This document shows, one piece after another, positions 59,873-64,000 of a DNA stretch of 64,000 bases. The notes beneath the pieces are model-generated. The model ran no database searches. It saw nothing but the letters and a program-made list of their open reading frames with translations, and was not told the DNA's origin. This stretch comes from Mesorhizobium onobrychidis. Lineage in GTDB: Bacteria > Pseudomonadota > Alphaproteobacteria > Rhizobiales > Rhizobiaceae. Position 1 is the stretch's first letter. Every line of letters begins with the position of its first letter. The stretch is taken from contig NZ_CP062229.1 in the NCBI RefSeq assembly GCF_024707545.1, forward strand, positions 6,181,501-6,245,500, in the 5' to 3' direction. Both the position numbers and the translations under genes were made by a program.

Positions 59873-61399
59873 TCACGCTGCGCTGTGCAGCGGCCCGCCC
59901 GCCACTTCGGCCAGCAGACGCTCAAGATCGATGTCGGCATTGTGATGTTCGCCGACGATTGTCTGCTCCGACATCACCAGGATGCGGTCGGCGGTCTCCA
60001 GCGCCTCGTCGAGTTCAGTGACGAACAGCAGCGTCGCACGGCCGTTCGCGCTCGCCCGCAGCTTGGCCGCGATATCGCGCCTGGCTGAAATGTCGACGCC
60101 CTGAAACGGCTCGTCCAGGATGAACAGTTTTGCCGCCTGCGACATCCAGCGCGCGACCATCACCTTCTGCTGGTTGCCGCCGGAAAGCGCCGACATTTCG
60201 TCTTTCTCCGAGCGGCAGACGATGCCCAGTTCCCGTATCTGTTGGCGGGCGGTGGCGCGCTCGATGCGGCGCTTGAGCACGCCCAGACGCGACATCTGCT
60301 TGTGGAATGGCAGGCTGATATTCTCCTGAATGTTGAAGTCGCCGACGATCCCGTTTTCGCTCCGGTCCTTGGCGACGAGAAATACGCCGGCGGCGATCGC
60401 CTCGCCTGTCGAACCCGGAGCATAGGGTTTTCCGTTCAACGTCATGGTCCCGGTGAGCGGCTTGTGGACGCCAAACAGCGTCTCGGCGAGCGCGGTCTTG
60501 CCGACGCCGACGAGGCCGGTGATGGCAACGACCTCGCCATCGCCGAGCGTCAGCGAGATCGGCCTGGCGCCTTGCGCAATGCGCAACCCGTCGATCGTCA
60601 GGACAGGCCTGGTCGAATTCCTGGCGACGATCCGGTCGAGGTGGATCTTGCGGCCGAGCATGGCGTTGACTGCGCCTTCATAGTCGAGCGGCTTGCGGTC
60701 GAAAACGCCTGAGATGACGCCGTCGCGCATCGAGACGATACGGTCGGCAAGCCGCCTGATGTCCGACATGCGGTGCGAGATGTAGAGGATTGCGACGCCG
60801 TGCCCGCGAAGCCTGTCGAGCAGCGCGAAAAGCCGGTCGGCCTCGGCGCTGGACAGAGAGGACGTCGGCTCATCGAGGATCAGCACTTTCGGCTGATGCG
60901 CCATGGTGCGGGCTATCGCCACCATCTGGCGGTCGGCCAGCGAGAGATCGCTGATCCGGGCTCTCAGGTCGATGGCCAGCCCCATGCGGTCGGCAACCGC
61001 CTTTGCCTCGCGACGCACCCGGCCCGGATTGAACAGGGTCGGCGCGCCACTGCCACTCAGCCTGTCGAGCGTCAAATTGGTGGCGACGTCGAGGTCGGCT
61101 ACGACACCGTCATTGATGTTTTGATGGACGGTGACGACACCGGCGCGTATCGCCTCCGCCGGCGTATTCGGCGCGAAATCCTCCGGCGCGAAGTCGTGGC
61201 CGGCAAGGCTCATCGTGCCGCCGCCGCGCTCGTAGACGCCGCTGATGATTTTGACCAGGGTGGATTTGCCGGCGCCGTTGGCGCCCATCAGCACGGTCAC
61301 TTCACCGGCATGCAAATCGAGCGAGACGCCGCCAAGCACCTCGATATGGCCAAAGGACTTCCTCAGGCCGTGCACGCGGAACACGGCATTATTGCCCAT
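59873..61399 (-). CDS. Ribose-type ABC transporter ATP-binding protein
   Basis: A 508-residue double-ABC ATPase: Walker A GANGAGKST and Walker B LILDEPTSSL in domain 1; GLVGVGKTA and LSGGNQQKVMVARWM with LFILDEPFQGVD in domain 2. Unlike the RbsA-like protein at 9559, the second Walker A keeps its lysine. ATG 61399 follows AGGGAGGAACGA. First gene of the operon and divergent from mtnK. Confidence 0.9.
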   Translation of the reverse strand: MGNNAVFRVHGLRKSFGHIEVLGGVSLDLHAGEVTVLMGANGAGKSTLVKIISGVYERGGGTMSLAGHDFAPEDFAPNTPAEAIRAGVVTVHQNINDGVVADLDVATNLTLDRLSGSGAPTLFNPGRVRREAKAVADRMGLAIDLRARISDLSLADRQMVAIARTMAHQPKVLILDEPTSSLSSAEADRLFALLDRLRGHGVAILYISHRMSDIRRLADRIVSMRDGVISGVFDRKPLDYEGAVNAMLGRKIHLDRIVARNSTRPVLTIDGLRIAQGARPISLTLGDGEVVAITGLVGVGKTALAETLFGVHKPLTGTMTLNGKPYAPGSTGEAIAAGVFLVAKDRSENGIVGDFNIQENISLPFHKQMSRLGVLKRRIERATARQQIRELGIVCRSEKDEMSALSGGNQQKVMVARWMSQAAKLFILDEPFQGVDISARRDIAAKLRASANGRATLLFVTELDEALETADRILVMSEQTIVGEHHNADIDLERLLAEVAGGPLHSAA

Positions 61400-61420
61400 T
61401 CGTTCCTCCCTGACCATGAC

Positions 61421-61482
61421 GCTAGGGGCTGCTCCGGCAATTGTCAACACGATTGACAATTGCCAGAGAGCTTCCTAGCTTG
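61421..61482. promoter_or_regulatory. Symmetric divergent promoter with 12-bp palindrome
   Basis: GGCAATTGTCAA (61437-61448), spacer CACGA, TTGACAATTGCC (61454-61465). Each arm carries a TTGACA -35 box: plus strand 61454-61459 then 17 bp to TAGCTT, and minus strand 61448-61443 then 17 bp to TAGCGT. One regulator bound here would control both the importer and mtnKA. Confidence 0.7.
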
Positions 61483-61535
61483 GACCAACCGCCTTGGCTC
61501 CACTATGATGGGAGCACATCAGCGGGAGGGTGAGG

Positions 61536-62807
61536 ATGACTGGGAAATTGCCGTTCGAAGCACTGTCGGTCGACACCCTGGCAGCACGCCTCGGCGCCAA
61601 CGATGCCCTGTGTTCGCATATCGGCAAAGATACAAGCCGATGGAAGGTCCGCGAGGTCGGCGACGGCAATCTGAACCTGGTCTTCGTCGTTGAGGGCGCC
61701 ACTGGTGCTGCCGTCGTCAAGCAGGCCCTACCCTATGTCCGCCTGGTCGGCGACAGCTGGCCGCTGCCGTTGAAGCGCTCCTTCTTCGAGTATCACGCGC
61801 TGACGCGACAGGAGGCGAGAGCGCCAGGTTCGGTGCCTGCGATCCATCACTTCGATGAGAGCCAGGCGCTGATCATCATGGAATATCTGTCACCGCACAT
61901 CATCCTGAGGCGCGCGCTGATCGAGGGCCGGCAGCTGCCGAACATCGCCAGAGACATCGGCCTGTTCATGGCCCGCACCCTGTTTCGCGGCTCCGACCTG
62001 CATATGGCGACCAAGGATCGTAAAGCCGATCTGGCGCTGTTCGCCGACAATGTCGAGCTCTGCGACATCACCGAGAACCTGGTGTTCTCGGACCCGTATT
62101 TCGACGCCAAGATGAACCGGCATACGAGCCCGCAGCTGGACAGCATCGTCGCAGAGTTGCGCGCGGACCGCGATCTCAAGGTCGAGGCGCAGCGGCTGAA
62201 GCACATTTTTGCGGCCAATGCGGAGACGCTGCTGCATGGCGACCTGCATTCCGGCTCGATCATGGTCACCGACTCAGAAACGCGGATGATCGATCCCGAA
62301 TTCGCCTTCTACGGCCCGATCGCCTTCGACGTCGGCATGCTGCTCGCCAATTTCTGGATGGCGTTCTTCTCGCAGCGTGGCCACGAGCGGAATGGAAAGC
62401 GCGACACCATGCGCGCCTATCTGCTCGATGTGACGGTCGACACATGGTCGGTCTTCCGCACCGAGTTCTCGCATCTGTGGCGAACCGAGCGCACGGGCAT
62501 GCTCTACCAGAAGTGCCTGTTCGAGGATCAGGGCGACAGGCTTGGCGCCGAACAGGCGCTCGATCACATGCTGCATCAGGTCTGGACCGAAATGCTGGGC
62601 TTTGCCGGCGTCGAGGTGCACAGGCGCATTCTGGGCCTCGCGCACAACGCCGATTTCGAGACCATTGCCGACGAGGATCTGCGCGCCACATGTGAGGCAA
62701 AGGCGCTGAAATTCGGCCGTCACATCGCCGTCAACCGGCGCCAGATTCACAGCATCGACGAGGTCAACACGCTGGCCGCGCTGATCGAGCAGGAGAACAG
62801 AATTTGA
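61536..62807 (+). CDS. mtnK: 5-methylthioribose kinase
   Basis: A 423-residue kinase of the aminoglycoside phosphotransferase fold: [13 protein letters not shown] (nucleotide loop), catalytic Brenner-type [13 protein letters not shown], and [14 protein letters not shown] with the metal-binding Asp. MtnK phosphorylates 5-methylthioribose (and in some bacteria 5-deoxyribose) on C1. ATG 61536 follows GGGAGG; GTG 61530 is an alternative. It overlaps mtnA by four bases. Confidence 0.88.
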   Translation: MTGKLPFEALSVDTLAARLGANDALCSHIGKDTSRWKVREVGDGNLNLVFVVEGATGAAVVKQALPYVRLVGDSWPLPLKRSFFEYHALTRQEARAPGSVPAIHHFDESQALIIMEYLSPHIILRRALIEGRQLPNIARDIGLFMARTLFRGSDLHMATKDRKADLALFADNVELCDITENLVFSDPYFDAKMNRHTSPQLDSIVAELRADRDLKVEAQRLKHIFAANAETLLHGDLHSGSIMVTDSETRMIDPEFAFYGPIAFDVGMLLANFWMAFFSQRGHERNGKRDTMRAYLLDVTVDTWSVFRTEFSHLWRTERTGMLYQKCLFEDQGDRLGAEQALDHMLHQVWTEMLGFAGVEVHRRILGLAHNADFETIADEDLRATCEAKALKFGRHIAVNRRQIHSIDEVNTLAALIEQENRI

Positions 62808-63895
62808 ACGTCGGCGACCGCCACTATCGCACCATCTGGCTGAGCGACGACGGGCGTTCGGTGGAGATCATCGACCAGCGCTGGCTGCCGCATGATTTCC
62901 GCGTGGAAAAAGTCGGCACCGTTGCCGGCATCGCCACGGCGATCCGCGACATGTGGGTGCGCGGCGCGCCGCTGATCGGCGTCACCGCAGCCTATGGCGT
63001 CGCCATGCAAATGGCAAACGATCCTTCCGATGCAGCACTCGACGGCGTCTGGGAGGTCTTGCACGAAACGCGCCCGACAGCGATCAATCTGCGCTGGGCG
63101 CTCGATGAGATGCGCAATTTCCTGCGGCCGCTTCCATCTGGACAACGCGGCGAGGCTGCTTACCGGCGCGCCGGCGAAATCGCCGACGAGGATGTCGGCC
63201 TCAACCGCGCCATCGGCGCCAACGGCCTTGAACTCATCAAGGAAATCGCGGCGCGCAAGCAGCCGGGCGAACCGGTCAACATCCTGACCCACTGCAACGC
63301 CGGCTGGCTGGCCACCGTCGACTACGGCACCGCCACGGCGCCGATTTATCTGGCTACGGAAGCCGGCATTCCCGTTCACGTCTATGTCGACGAAACGCGC
63401 CCGCGCAACCAGGGCGCTCAGCTGACCGCATGGGAGATGGCCGGCCATGGCGTGCCGCATACGCTGATCGTCGACAATGCCGGCGGCCATCTGATGCAGC
63501 GCGGCAAGATCGACATGGTCATCGTCGGCACCGACCGCACCACCGCCGACGGCGACGTCTGCAACAAGATCGGCACCTATTTGAAGGCGCTGGCCGCGGC
63601 CGACAACGACGTGCCGTTCTACGTCGCGCTGCCCTCGCCGACCATCGACTGGACGGTGGGTGACGGGCTGGCCGAAATCCCGATCGAACAGCGCTCCAGC
63701 GACGAGGTCTCACTGGTCTGGGGCAAGACCGCGAATGGCGAGATCGCGCAGGTCCGCATCTCGCCGGAGACGACGCCCGCGGCGAACCCGGCCTTCGACG
63801 TGACGCCGGCACGGCTGGTCACCGGGTTGATCACGGAACGCGGCGTCGCCAAGGCCTCGCGCGAAGGTTTGAAGGCGATGTTTCCCGGACGCTGA
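62804..63895 (+). CDS. mtnA: 5-methylthioribose-1-phosphate isomerase
   Basis: A 363-residue enzyme of the eIF2B-like isomerase family: [13 protein letters not shown], the active cysteine in [12 protein letters not shown], and the catalytic Asp in [16 protein letters not shown]. It converts methylthioribose-1-phosphate (or 5-deoxyribose-1-phosphate) to the ribulose form. It starts with TTG, whose last bases overlap the mtnK TGA stop. The dehydratase steps of the universal methionine salvage pathway (mtnB/D) are not in the window. Confidence 0.9.
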   Translation: MNVGDRHYRTIWLSDDGRSVEIIDQRWLPHDFRVEKVGTVAGIATAIRDMWVRGAPLIGVTAAYGVAMQMANDPSDAALDGVWEVLHETRPTAINLRWALDEMRNFLRPLPSGQRGEAAYRRAGEIADEDVGLNRAIGANGLELIKEIAARKQPGEPVNILTHCNAGWLATVDYGTATAPIYLATEAGIPVHVYVDETRPRNQGAQLTAWEMAGHGVPHTLIVDNAGGHLMQRGKIDMVIVGTDRTTADGDVCNKIGTYLKALAAADNDVPFYVALPSPTIDWTVGDGLAEIPIEQRSSDEVSLVWGKTANGEIAQVRISPETTPAANPAFDVTPARLVTGLITERGVAKASREGLKAMFPGR

Positions 63896-63979
63896 TGATC
63901 CTGTCCCGCGGATACTGCTGAAACGGTTGCAGCGGACCACCGCCTAAACGTCAAGACTGCCGGTCTCGCCGGACCCTGA

Positions 63980-64000
63980 AAGACCCGCCCTCGCGGGCTA
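63980..64000 (+). terminator. Probable terminator after mtnA, cut by the window edge
   Basis: CCCGC CCTC GCGGG at 63984-63997 forms a short GC hairpin. The expected T-run would lie outside the window. Confidence 0.35.

Overview
The window reads as high-GC alphaproteobacterial chromosome, most likely from the Hyphomicrobiales and close to Mesorhizobium/Phyllobacteriaceae. Support comes from dense accessory catabolic operons with ribose-type and betaine-type ABC transporters, SorC/TetR/XRE regulators, and RIME-like palindromic intergenic repeats of the kind common in rhizobia. No rRNA, tRNA, prophage, transposase or CRISPR array was seen.

Region 1 (1-12771) is a carbohydrate/polyol catabolic neighbourhood: the end of an enolase-superfamily dehydratase, a homoserine-dehydrogenase-like oxidoreductase with a SAF tail, an FGGY kinase, a TetR regulator beside a GFA-like protein, a SorC regulator, a complete ribose-type ABC importer and two short-chain dehydrogenases. 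The substrate cannot be named from the sequence.

Region 2 (about 12800-41150) is the core of the window: a nearly self-sufficient methylated-amine island. A TMAO/betaine-type importer (tmoX, tmoV, and a fused double permease tmoW) is followed by a serine hydrolase, trimethylamine monooxygenase (tmm), an XRE-cupin regulator, a dimethylamine monooxygenase operon (dmmDABC), an ammonium-transporter homologue with a one-helix partner, the N-methylglutamate pathway (mgsABC, gmaS, mgdABCD), TMAO demethylase (tdm) and an APC permease broken by a one-base frameshift. Together they would take trimethylamine or TMAO through dimethylamine and monomethylamine to glutamate, ammonium and C1 units. The folate C1 oxidation genes are not in the window. 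RIME-like repeats sit between and inside these operons.

Region 3 (41251-57500) is patchwork. It holds a 708-bp cassette bounded by perfect 24-bp inverted repeats, an aldehyde dehydrogenase/RND efflux/TetR block, small enzymes (VOC, PhzF, DUF417-like, acyl-CoA synthetase), and two ParDE-type toxin-antitoxin pairs flanking a SorC regulator and a bifunctional class II aldolase/dehydrogenase.

Region 4 (57700-63895) has a second ribose-type ABC importer divergent from mtnK-mtnA, with a 12-bp palindrome covering both -35 boxes. With the aldolase this suggests uptake and breakdown of 5-deoxyribose or 5-methylthioribose (kinase, isomerase, aldolase to DHAP plus an aldehyde).
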